NCBI RefSeq assembly: GCF_024168045.1
Contig: NZ_CP100126.1
Coordinates: forward strand, 1,133,501 to 1,197,500
Reading direction: 5' to 3'
DNA from: Dorea longicatena
GTDB taxonomy: Bacteria; Bacillota; Clostridia; Lachnospirales; Lachnospiraceae
Length of the DNA: 64,000 nucleotides
The notes beneath the pieces were generated by a model that was not told the origin of the DNA, did no database searches, and worked only from the letters and a program-made list of their open reading frames with translations. Within the stretch, counting starts at the first letter, position 1, and each line of letters begins with the position of its first letter. This document shows positions 35,013-42,572 of the stretch, piece after piece. Made by a program: the position numbers and the translations under genes.

Positions 35013-35603
35013 GCGGTGACTCCGGATGATCAGGCGGACCGTACGGTACAGGAAAGGCTTGTACGCTTCGATAGATACAGGCTCTTCAAAGAGAATAGAA
35101 TTATATCCGGTAGAACCGGCCAGTTCGAGGATCGTGAACAGCATGATGTCAATATCTTTATAATTATAGGTGTCGGCTGCTACCAGTTCAAGATATCTTT
35201 CATAAAAGATCTTGTCGGCTTCTTCATCTGACCAGAAAGCAGACTTTAAGGCACCCATTACAAGATTTTTAGAAATGAAATTCAGCAATGGCTTGTTGTT
35301 GACCAGAATATTAATGATGTCATCGATAATAAAGACAAGCTGATCTTCCAGACCGGTGATGCCGGAATTTTCCAGTGCAACGGCAGCATGATCAAACAGT
35401 TCTTTTGTTTTATGTGCGATCAGCTTGTTTTTAATATCATATTTGTCTTTAAAATATAAATAGAACGTTCCTTTCGCTACACCGGCCTTTTCAACAATGT
35501 CGGAAATGGCGGTTGAATTAATTCCTTTTGTGGTAAATAATTCATATGCGGTGCGAAAGAGCGCCTCTTTTTTTTTCTTTTTGTTTTCTTCGACTCTTCC
35601 CAT
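35001..35603 (-). CDS. TetR/AcrR family transcriptional regulator
   Basis: One-component repressor of 200 aa. The N-terminal helix-turn-helix is standard: ALFRTAYELFTTKGINSTAI, SDIVEKAGVAKGTFYLYFKDKYD. The C-terminal ligand domain is unrecognised. The N-terminus carries a lysine run (KKKKKEALF). The gene is divergent from the methyltransferase gene across a 230-bp AT-rich gap that holds a 22-bp TTGAA/TTCAA palindrome, a likely operator. No exporter is adjacent, so the regulated function cannot be guessed beyond autoregulation. Confidence 0.9.
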   Translation of the reverse strand: MGRVEENKKKKKEALFRTAYELFTTKGINSTAISDIVEKAGVAKGTFYLYFKDKYDIKNKLIAHKTKELFDHAAVALENSGITGLEDQLVFIIDDIINILVNNKPLLNFISKNLVMGALKSAFWSDEEADKIFYERYLELVAADTYNYKDIDIMLFTILELAGSTGYNSILFEEPVSIEAYKPFLYRTVRLIIRSHREEA

Positions 35604-35679
35604 GAGTAATCAGACTTCCTTCTTAAAATTCACAGATCTACAGTTCTTGGTTCGTTATATAAAATTCATTTGAACAAGA

Positions 35680-35701
35680 TATTGAAATAATATATTCAAT
35701 A
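35680..35701. promoter_or_regulatory. candidate TetR operator
   Basis: TATTGAA and TTCAATA arms separated by 8 bp form a 22-bp palindrome between tetR and the divergent methyltransferase gene. A second smaller palindrome TTCATTTGAA lies at 35665-35674. Confidence 0.5.
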
Positions 35702-35767
35702 ATATAAGTATAACAAAATAAAGATAAGAAGTCAAAATTAAATTGACTAATGGTCATATTTTCTACG

Positions 35768-35796
35768 TTGCCTTTTTTACGGATAGCAGATATAAT
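35768..35796 (+). promoter_or_regulatory. promoter for the methyltransferase-hslO-nadE genes
   Basis: TTGCCT (35768-35773), 17 bp, TATAAT (35791-35796), 40 bp ahead of the methyltransferase ATG. Confidence 0.7.
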
Positions 35797-35835
35797 AGAA
35801 ATGTTAAATATGCAAGGATTTATAAGGAGGAAGAG

Positions 35836-36594
35836 ATGGAGGCATATACAAGTTTTGCCGAGGTCTATGATACATTCATGGATAATGTGCCATATGAGGA
35901 ATGGGCAGATTATCTGGAAGACAGATTAAAAGAATATGGAATAAGAGACGGGCTGGTTCTGGAACTGGGATGCGGAACCGGAAGCATGACGGAACTACTG
36001 GCAGAAAAAGGATATGATATGATCGGGGTGGATAATTCCGAAGACATGCTGGAAATCGCAATGGAGAAGCGTATCGAGAGCGGACATGATATCCTCTATC
36101 TGTTACAAAATATGCAGGAGTTCGAATTATATGGAACAGTGAGAGCTATTGTCAGTGTATGTGACTGTGTAAATTATGTGACAGATAAAAATGAATTGCA
36201 GGAAGTATTCTGCTTGGTCAATAATTATCTGGACCCGCAGGGAATCTTGATCTTTGATTTTAATACAGAATATAAGTACAGAGAAATTCTGGGTAATCAG
36301 GTAATCGCAGAAGACAGGGATGAGTGTAGCTTTATCTGGGAAAATTATTATAACCATACATCGATGATCAATGAATACGAACTGACATTATTTGTCCGCG
36401 AGGATGAAGAGGAAGCACTGTACAGAAAGTATCAGGAGAGTCATTTCCAGAAAGCATATACACTCAGAGAAATCAGAGGACTAATTGAAAAAGCGGGTCT
36501 GAAATTCGTTGCAGCTTATGATGCGTATACAAAGAAAGCACCGATGCATACGAGTGAACGGATCACTGTGATCGCAAGAGAGCATGGTAAATAA
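35836..36594 (+). CDS. class I SAM-dependent methyltransferase
   Basis: Methyltransferase of 252 aa with the Rossmann motif I VLELGCGTGSMTELLAEKG and motif II GVDNSEDMLEIA; LIFDFNTEYKY follows. Substrate unknown; the sequence belongs to the broad Methyltransf_25/YwhD-like class common in Firmicutes. The start at 35836 has AAGGAGG; the longer frame from 35743 begins upstream of the -10 element and is excluded. hslO follows 62 bp downstream on the same strand. Confidence 0.88.
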   Translation: MEAYTSFAEVYDTFMDNVPYEEWADYLEDRLKEYGIRDGLVLELGCGTGSMTELLAEKGYDMIGVDNSEDMLEIAMEKRIESGHDILYLLQNMQEFELYGTVRAIVSVCDCVNYVTDKNELQEVFCLVNNYLDPQGILIFDFNTEYKYREILGNQVIAEDRDECSFIWENYYNHTSMINEYELTLFVREDEEEALYRKYQESHFQKAYTLREIRGLIEKAGLKFVAAYDAYTKKAPMHTSERITVIAREHGK

Positions 36595-36656
36595 TAGAGA
36601 TGAGAAGTAACTCATCGGAATAAAAATAGGAAAACAGAAGATGGAAAGGAATATAT

Positions 36657-37535
36657 ATGAACGACTATATCGTAAGAGCAACCGCAGCAGACGGCCAGGT
36701 AAGAGCGTTTGCTGCAACAACAAAAGAACTTGTGGAAGCGGCCAGAGAACATCATAATACCAGCCCGGTGGCAACCGCAGCACTGGGAAGACTTCTTACT
36801 GCAGGAGCTATGATGGGAAGTATGATGAAGAATGATACAGATATGCTGACACTTCAGGTAAGAGGAGACGGACCGCTTGGCGGAATTACAGTTACTGCGG
36901 ACAGCAAGGGAGATGTAAAAGGTTATGTAAATCATCCGGATGTCATGCTGCCGCCAAAGAATGGAAAGCTGGATGTAGGCGGTGCTGTTGGAATCGGGCT
37001 TCTCCAGGTTATCAAAGATATGGGACTCAAAGAGCCATACTCCGGACAGACCATTCTGGTATCCAGTGAAATTGCGGAAGATCTGACGTACTATTTTGCC
37101 AATTCAGAGCAGGTGCCATCTTCGGTAGGACTTGGGGTGCTGATGGATAAAGATAATACAGTGGCATGTGCAGGAGGCTTCATTATCCAGATGATGCCAT
37201 TTGCAAAGGAAGAGACGATCAGTCAGATTGAGGAAAATCTGAAGAATATCACATCTGTAACGGATCATCTGAAAAAAGGTGAAACACCAGAGCAGATCCT
37301 GAAAATCCTGCTTGGAAATCTTGGACTTGAAATTACAAGTACAATGCCGACAAAATTCTATTGTAATTGCTCAAAAGAAAGAGTAGAAAAGGCTGTGATC
37401 AGTGTCGGAAAGAAAGAAATCCAGGATATGATAGATGATGGTCAGGATATAGAAGTAAAATGTCATTTCTGTAATACGGCATATAAATACAGCGTAGAAG
37501 AGTTGAAAGATATCTTAAAACGCTGTAAACGATAA
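36657..37535 (+). CDS. hslO: redox-regulated chaperone Hsp33
   Basis: Cytosolic holdase chaperone activated by oxidative unfolding. The zinc-binding redox switch is present as C236-x-C238 (FYCNCSKE) and C269-xx-C272 (CHFC), and the N-terminal core (DYIVRATAADGQVRAF, ARGDGPLGG-like RGDGPLGGITV) is typical. Length 292 aa. It is followed 11 bp later by nadE and probably shares the promoter at 35768. Confidence 0.96.
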   Translation: MNDYIVRATAADGQVRAFAATTKELVEAAREHHNTSPVATAALGRLLTAGAMMGSMMKNDTDMLTLQVRGDGPLGGITVTADSKGDVKGYVNHPDVMLPPKNGKLDVGGAVGIGLLQVIKDMGLKEPYSGQTILVSSEIAEDLTYYFANSEQVPSSVGLGVLMDKDNTVACAGGFIIQMMPFAKEETISQIEENLKNITSVTDHLKKGETPEQILKILLGNLGLEITSTMPTKFYCNCSKERVEKAVISVGKKEIQDMIDDGQDIEVKCHFCNTAYKYSVEELKDILKRCKR

Positions 37536-37546
37536 GGAGAAAAGTC

Positions 37547-39472
37547 ATGAGAGACGGGTTTGTAAAAGTGGCAGCAGTAACTCCGGATATCCGTGTGGCG
37601 GATGTTGCCTATAATACACAAAATATCTGTAAGATGATTGATGAGACTGTTGCAAAAGGAGCAAAAGTTATCGTATTTCCGGAATTATGTGTAACGGGAT
37701 ATACCTGCAGTGATCTTTTTACGCAGGACATTTTGTTAAAGGAATCGAAAGAAGCACTGTTTAAAATAGCCGAATATACAAAAGAGAAGGATGCGATTAT
37801 ATTTATCGGGGTTCCGCTTGCCATAGATGGAGAACTTTATAATGTCGCAGCAGCTTTGAATCATGGTGAGATCCTCGGCCTTACGACGAAGACATTTCTC
37901 CCGAACTATGGGGAGTTTTATGAAATGCGGCAGTTCCGTCCGGGACCGGATAAGGCGAGATGGATCACATTGGATGGAAAGCAGATCCCGTTCGGACCAC
38001 AGCTTTTATTCGTGGCAGATCAGATGGAAGAATTGGTAATCTCCGCAGAAATCTGTGAGGATGTATGGTCGCCGGTTCCGCCAAGTACACTTGCAGCAAG
38101 AGAAGGAGCAACTGTGATCGTGAATTGTTCTGCAAGCGATGAGACGATCGGTAAAGCATCTTATCGTGAAAGCCTGATCGAGGGACAGTCAGCGAGACTG
38201 ATCTGCGGATACATTTATGCCAATGCCGGAGAGGGAGAGTCTACGACAGATCTGGTATTCGGAGGACATAATATTATTGCGGAGAACGGAACAACACTTG
38301 TGTCGAGTGATCGCTTCGCAAATGAAGTGATTTATACAGAATTGGATGTGAAGCGCCTGTTAAGCGAGCGACGTAAGAATACAACATTCCAGACAGAAAA
38401 AGAAAGAATGCTGATCCGTATTCCATTTTCAATCCATGTGGAAGAGACGGAACTTACCAGAAAATTTGCTTCCAGACCGTTTGTTCCAAGTGTGATGGCA
38501 GAGAGAAATTTACGTTGTGAAGAGATTCTGACAATTCAGGCAATGGGACTGAAGAAACGTCTTGCACATGCACATGCAAAGAGTGCGGTTGTCGGAATCT
38601 CCGGCGGACTGGATTCTACACTTGCGCTTCTTGTGTCCGCAAAGGCATTTGATGCACTTGGAATGGACCGCAGTGGAATTACAGCGGTAACAATGCCATG
38701 TTTTGGAACAACGGACAGAACTTATCAGAATGCATGTAAGATGTCACTAAAACTGGGAGCAACACTGCGTGAGATTCCGGTGGGGGCAGCAGTAGAGCAG
38801 CATTTTAAAGATATCGGACATGATCCGGAAGATCACAGTGTAACCTATGAAAATTCCCAGGCAAGAGAAAGAACACAGGTACTGATGGATGTTGCCAATC
38901 AGACCGGTGGAATTGTAATTGGTACAGGAGATATGTCTGAACTTGCTCTTGGATGGGCGACTTATAACGGGGACCATATGTCTATGTATGGAGTCAATGC
39001 GTCGGTTCCAAAGACACTGGTACGCCATCTGGTCCATTATTATGCGGATACCTGTAAAGACCAGGAATTAAAAGATGTCTTGTATGATGTACTGGACACA
39101 CCGGTGAGTCCGGAACTTCTTCCGCCAAAAGACGGTGAGATTGCCCAAAAGACAGAGAATCTGGTCGGACCGTATGAGCTGCATGACTTCTTCTTGTATT
39201 ATCTGCTGAGATTCAGTTATGAACCGGGTAAGATATACCGTATTGCGAGATATGCATTTGACGGTGAATATGATGATGCAACCATTTACAAATGGTTATA
39301 TACGTTCTGCAGACGATTCTTCATCCAGCAGTTTAAACGCTCCTGTCTGCCGGACGGACCAAAGGTAGGAACTGTGGCACTGTCTCCAAGAGGCGACTGG
39401 AGAATGCCGAGTGATGCATGCGCGGAAGTATGGCTGAGAGATCTGGAGAAGGCGAAGCCGGTAGGGATGTAA
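37547..39472 (+). CDS. nadE: NAD+ synthase (glutamine-hydrolysing)
   Basis: Last step of NAD synthesis: amidation of nicotinic acid adenine dinucleotide using glutamine nitrogen. The N-terminal half is a nitrilase-type glutaminase with Glu (FPELCVTGYTC), Lys (TKTFLPNYGEFYE) and Cys (ISAEICEDVW). The C-terminal half is the ATP-dependent ligase with SGGLDSTLALL and GTGDMSELALGWATYNGDH. At 641 aa both domains are complete. AAGGAG precedes the ATG. Its TAA stop is followed without a gap by the 13-bp end repeat of the adjacent accessory island, and the gene itself is intact. Confidence 0.96.
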   Translation: MRDGFVKVAAVTPDIRVADVAYNTQNICKMIDETVAKGAKVIVFPELCVTGYTCSDLFTQDILLKESKEALFKIAEYTKEKDAIIFIGVPLAIDGELYNVAAALNHGEILGLTTKTFLPNYGEFYEMRQFRPGPDKARWITLDGKQIPFGPQLLFVADQMEELVISAEICEDVWSPVPPSTLAAREGATVIVNCSASDETIGKASYRESLIEGQSARLICGYIYANAGEGESTTDLVFGGHNIIAENGTTLVSSDRFANEVIYTELDVKRLLSERRKNTTFQTEKERMLIRIPFSIHVEETELTRKFASRPFVPSVMAERNLRCEEILTIQAMGLKKRLAHAHAKSAVVGISGGLDSTLALLVSAKAFDALGMDRSGITAVTMPCFGTTDRTYQNACKMSLKLGATLREIPVGAAVEQHFKDIGHDPEDHSVTYENSQARERTQVLMDVANQTGGIVIGTGDMSELALGWATYNGDHMSMYGVNASVPKTLVRHLVHYYADTCKDQELKDVLYDVLDTPVSPELLPPKDGEIAQKTENLVGPYELHDFFLYYLLRFSYEPGKIYRIARYAFDGEYDDATIYKWLYTFCRRFFIQQFKRSCLPDGPKVGTVALSPRGDWRMPSDACAEVWLRDLEKAKPVGM

Positions 39473-39756
39473 TTGGGATTTAATTCAGAAAGGCACGACG
39501 ACCCGGACCTGCATAAAAAGTAGGAAGCCGTTCCTGTTCAAGTTCCGGCGGCGGGAAATACTAAAGCGTCAAAATTATGCTAAAAACGGGCTTCCGAAAT
39601 TTGCAACTCGCCATTCGGCTCAAACAGGCAAATTTCGAAAACCCAACGCATAATTTTGACGCTTAACTATTTCCAACACCTTCTTCACATTCACTGGAAC
39701 GGCTTTCTACTTTTTATTCCGTGGGTGTCGAATGCCTTACGAATGAAACCTGCTAA
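39473..39756 (+). repeat. long-arm hairpin element, left copy
   Basis: About 285 bp of nested inverted repeats. Strong arms are 39513-39534 with 39696-39717 (22 bp, one mismatch), 39564-39580 with 39648-39664 (17 bp, perfect) and 39595-39604 with 39628-39637 (10 bp, perfect). The apical 22 nt at 39605-39626 begins AACTCG and ends CTCAAACA, with a small GCC-ATTC-GGC hairpin inside. Outer bases (AAGGCA...GCCTT) also pair loosely. The element starts directly after the nadE stop with TTGGGATTTAATT. No reading frame or known RNA family is recognised. It fills most of the 396-bp gap before the transposase. Confidence 0.85.
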
Positions 39757-39868
39757 GAAAAGTCAATAATTATTTTTATCCTTTTTATTTTCTGTCACAA
39801 AATATATTTGCGTACTACAAATAGACTGTCTGATTGGCAGTCTAAAAAATTATTTATTTTATATAAGA

Positions 39869-41071
39869 TTATATATTTTTATATAGTTCAGTTACTCGAG
39901 CATAATAAATGCGTAAAAACTTATTTAATCCGGCTATCTTTGCTGATTTTTTACTTTTACCTTCTGATTCCTTTTTTACAACATATCGGTAAACCGGATC
40001 TTCTGGTCTGGAACGCATTTTTAAACTTCTCATTGTTTCGTATCCTACTTTGCGCAATGATGCTGAACCACGTTTCGAGATTTTCCTATTACAACCTACA
40101 AATTGACCAGATTCATACGGTGGTGGATCAATTCCTGCGAATGCAACCAATGCCTTCCCGTTGCGAAATCTGCGAACATCTCCTATTTCTGCAATTAACT
40201 TTGGGGCTAATGTATTTCCCACTCCACCCATTTCTCTTACAACCGAATATTCTGGCAAAGTCTTGGCTATTTCCTGCATCCGTGATAAAATTAGACCAAG
40301 GGTTGCATCAACTTCCTTGAGCACCCGAACTGCTTCAGTCACCAGTATTTTGACCGATGAGGTTTCTGAAGGTAATGTGGGAATACTTTCCTGAGCCAGG
40401 GTGTATATAACTTTGGCCTTTTCCTGGCTTGGGACGTATTTCTTTTCTTTTGCCCAAAGTATATACTCTTCAGTAAATTCCTGTTCAGACATAGATGTTA
40501 TTACATCATAATGCCAAAAACGTTCCACAAAATCACTTCTTTTATCTTTCCGATTTGTTTCATTCCAACTTGCAAGAAGATTCTTTATTCCAGGCATGGT
40601 CAAATCTAAAAGATGGGTCAATTCAGCGAGAGATAAAAGATGAAGTTTCATATAATGCCGATATTGCTGTCCAAGCAACTTCAACTCTTTATAAATCTCT
40701 CCAGAAGTTTGAAATTCTTTCATTTTAAACCAATGATCAATTCCATAATTAGCAATGATACGGGAATCAATCTTGTCGGTTTTGGCTTTTCGCAGACTTT
40801 CGTTACGATAACTTTTCATAAGATACGGATTAATTACAGAAACAAAAAATCCTTTTTCCTGTAAATATGTAAGAACTGGAAGATGATAAATTCCGGTTGC
40901 TTCCATAACGATTTTGACTTCATCATTTAGTCTGAAAAGCATGGAAGATAATTCGCTTAAATCCTTTTGGGTATGGGTAATATTGAAAGGCTTACTAACA
41001 ATCTCTCCATATGGTTTCAAAATACATACTGTACTTTTCCCTTTTGATACATCAATTCCTACGCTGATCAT
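39869..41071 (-). CDS. IS110 family transposase
   Basis: Recombinase of 400 aa. The N-terminal RuvC-like DEDD domain has GIDVSK (D7), VMEATG and KTDKIDSRIIA. The C-terminal Transposase_20 domain has the helix-hairpin-helix-like MGGVGNTLAPKLIAEIGD, FAGIDPPPYESGQF and the serine-containing SKRGSASLRKVGYE expected to carry the catalytic serine. No frameshift or stop interrupts it, so it could be active. Members of this family are guided by a bridge RNA encoded in the element's non-coding flank. Codon use and base composition are more AT-rich than the neighbouring housekeeping genes. Confidence 0.95.
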   Translation of the reverse strand: MISVGIDVSKGKSTVCILKPYGEIVSKPFNITHTQKDLSELSSMLFRLNDEVKIVMEATGIYHLPVLTYLQEKGFFVSVINPYLMKSYRNESLRKAKTDKIDSRIIANYGIDHWFKMKEFQTSGEIYKELKLLGQQYRHYMKLHLLSLAELTHLLDLTMPGIKNLLASWNETNRKDKRSDFVERFWHYDVITSMSEQEFTEEYILWAKEKKYVPSQEKAKVIYTLAQESIPTLPSETSSVKILVTEAVRVLKEVDATLGLILSRMQEIAKTLPEYSVVREMGGVGNTLAPKLIAEIGDVRRFRNGKALVAFAGIDPPPYESGQFVGCNRKISKRGSASLRKVGYETMRSLKMRSRPEDPVYRYVVKKESEGKSKKSAKIAGLNKFLRIYYARVTELYKNI

Positions 41072-41094
41072 AATATACTCCTTTTCTTTTTATA

Positions 41095-41335
41095 GAATTG
41101 CAGTTGTTTATCCCATCTACACTTATTATGATTCAGTTTAGTTCGTTACGCGAAAGCTCCTGCGAGTTTCAACCTGCTTAAATGAATGTTTATAATAAGG
41201 GGATGGCTGACGGTTTCATTCACGGATGTGAAAATCCTAATGGCAATATGTCATACCAACTACTTCCCTTATTATAATAAAATAAGTGTAGATGTTAGAG
41301 TTAATTACTCTCTAACAACTACACTTTTATGGTAC
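41095..41335 (-). ncRNA. candidate bridge RNA region of the IS110 element
   Basis: The non-coding flank 5' of the transposase holds nested pairings: 41114-41127 with 41281-41294 (14 bp perfect, CATCTACACTTATT), 41190-41201 with 41266-41277 (12 bp perfect), an internal-loop stem GGAT...TTTCA/TGAAA...ATCC near 41200-41236, and a terminal hairpin 41284-41326. Stems with internal loops are the design of IS110 bridge RNAs. The exact RNA ends, orientation and guide loops are not resolved, and the assignment is by position and structure only. Confidence 0.45.
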
Positions 41336-41381
41336 TAAATGGCAATTGCGTAACCGTAGTGGCCTCCACCGGGTTACATTT

Positions 41382-41677
41382 CCGGGCATTTTATTTATTA
41401 ACATCCGCTGCCAGTCACGACTTGAAGGAAACAATAGATAAGGATTATTGTGAATGTGGAATGCCGTTAGAAACAATTAGAGAGTCAGAAGCACCGTTAA
41501 AGGAACGAAGCGAACGTGTTTGAGGCGAACGCCGAGTTTGAGCGTAGTTCCTTTGCTTTTAGGTGATTCTGGCTCTCTTAGTGTTTCTTATGGTATGGAA
41601 CCTGAACAAGAAGCCTTATCTATTGTTTTCTTCAAGGACTGAGAGGCCGCTTCCCCAGTTAATAAATTAAATCCCAA
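41382..41677 (-). repeat. long-arm hairpin element, right copy (inverted)
   Basis: About 295 bp of nested inverted repeats, in opposite orientation to the left copy. Arms: 41421-41443 with 41614-41636 (23 bp, one G-U), 41469-41495 with 41562-41588 (27 bp, four mismatches) and 41499-41506 with 41547-41554 (8 bp perfect). The apical 22 nt (41517-41538 read on the minus strand) match the left copy at 19 positions. The outer end AATTAAATCCCAA (41665-41677) is the exact reverse complement of 39473-39485 and abuts the stop codon of the S1-domain gene. Confidence 0.85.
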
Positions 41678-42373
41678 CTAATCTAATTTCAACCCTTTGA
41701 ATAAATCTCCGAGACTTGTACCAATCGCCTCAGCTTTAGGAATCTCTACATGGATTTCCTCTTCTTCTTTTTTCTCTTCTTCAAGAGCTTTCATGCTGAG
41801 ACTGATCTTACCGTCTTTTACGCCGATGATCTTTACATTTACCTCATCTCCGACATTTAACACATCAGAAGGTGATTTGATCCGTTTTAAACTGATCTGG
41901 GAGATGTGTACCAGCCCGGAGAGTCCGTCGCCGAGATCTACAAATGCGCCGTAGTTCTGAAGACTTTCTACCGTACCAGTTACTATGCTGCCGACTTTAA
42001 CAGCTGCAATTCGGGCTTCTCTTTCTTTTCTTGCTTTTTCCTGTAGGATCTCACGTGCAGAGAGCACAAGACGGTTATTGGCTTCATCTACATCAATGAC
42101 CCTGACTTCAATATCTTTTAACAGATATGTTTCCAGATCTTCGATATAAGAAAGAGATAATCTGGATGCAGGAATGAATCCGCGGATTCCCTCGATCATG
42201 GCAATGGCTCCGCCGTTCACGATTCCTTCTACTTTTACAGGCAGGATCGTGCCTTTTTCCATATAAGATTTTACTACGTTCCATGGATTTGCATCATCGA
42301 AATGTTCCTCAAGGTCAGCCATTGTAACAGCTGCTTCTGTCTGTGTTTGTTCGTGTAATAATTCTTCGCTCAT
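41678..42373 (-). CDS. S1 RNA-binding domain protein (two S1 repeats)
   Basis: A 231-aa protein with two S1 domains: the first around VKVEGIVNGGAIAMIEGIRGFIPASRLSLSY and the second around GSIVTGTVESLQNYGAFVDL, followed by GLSGLVHISQIS. An acidic linker (EEEKKEEEEIHVE) and a short C-terminal tail end it. It resembles a shortened ribosomal protein S1 or the YugI/CvfD-type RNA-binding factors; the low repeat number argues against a full RpsA. The promoter is at 42441-42470 on the minus strand. Its stop codon touches the inverted-repeat end of the accessory island. Confidence 0.87.
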   Translation of the reverse strand: MSEELLHEQTQTEAAVTMADLEEHFDDANPWNVVKSYMEKGTILPVKVEGIVNGGAIAMIEGIRGFIPASRLSLSYIEDLETYLLKDIEVRVIDVDEANNRLVLSAREILQEKARKEREARIAAVKVGSIVTGTVESLQNYGAFVDLGDGLSGLVHISQISLKRIKSPSDVLNVGDEVNVKIIGVKDGKISLSMKALEEEKKEEEEIHVEIPKAEAIGTSLGDLFKGLKLD

Positions 42374-42440
42374 AGTGTAATAATTCCCTTCTTAGTAATA
42401 GTAAGAACATGCAAATAACATGTTCTCCAGTATTAATTTC

Positions 42441-42470
42441 AGTATAGCATAGAACCATAATATTGTTCAA
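42441..42470 (-). promoter_or_regulatory. sigma-A promoter for the S1-domain gene
   Basis: On the minus strand TTGAAC (42465-42470), 18 bp, TATACT (42441-42446) with TGC before the -10. Confidence 0.75.
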
Positions 42471-42572
42471 AGAAAAATACGAAATACATGGAAATAAAGG
42501 TTGACGAAACTTCAAAAAGATGGCAAGCTTAATACTTGAAGGATATAAGCAAAAGGATGTGAAAGATAAAAG

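Larger units (their letters stand above)
39770..41335 (-). mobile_element. IS110-family insertion sequence (ends approximate)
   Basis: One IS110-type transposase gene with about 100 bp of AT-rich downstream flank (including a TAGACTG/CAGTCTA hairpin at 39822-39844) and a structured upstream flank of at least 260 bp. IS110 elements lack terminal inverted repeats and target duplications, so the ends cannot be fixed by eye; a further hairpin at 41350-41377 could still be part of it. It lies between two long-arm hairpin elements, consistent with the known taste of IS110/IS1111 elements for palindromic targets. Confidence 0.8.

Noticed and set aside
39808-40320. Plus-strand frame of 170 codons overlapping the IS110 transposase.
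   Set aside because: It is antisense to an intact, clearly recognised transposase gene.
41329-41523. Small open frame (64 codons) at the right side of the island.
   Set aside because: It lies within the long hairpin element and reads through its arm; no ribosome binding site is present.
39473-41677. CRISPR array or integron-like structure from the repeated palindromes.
   Set aside because: Only two elements are present, in inverted orientation, without regular spacers, cas genes or an integrase.
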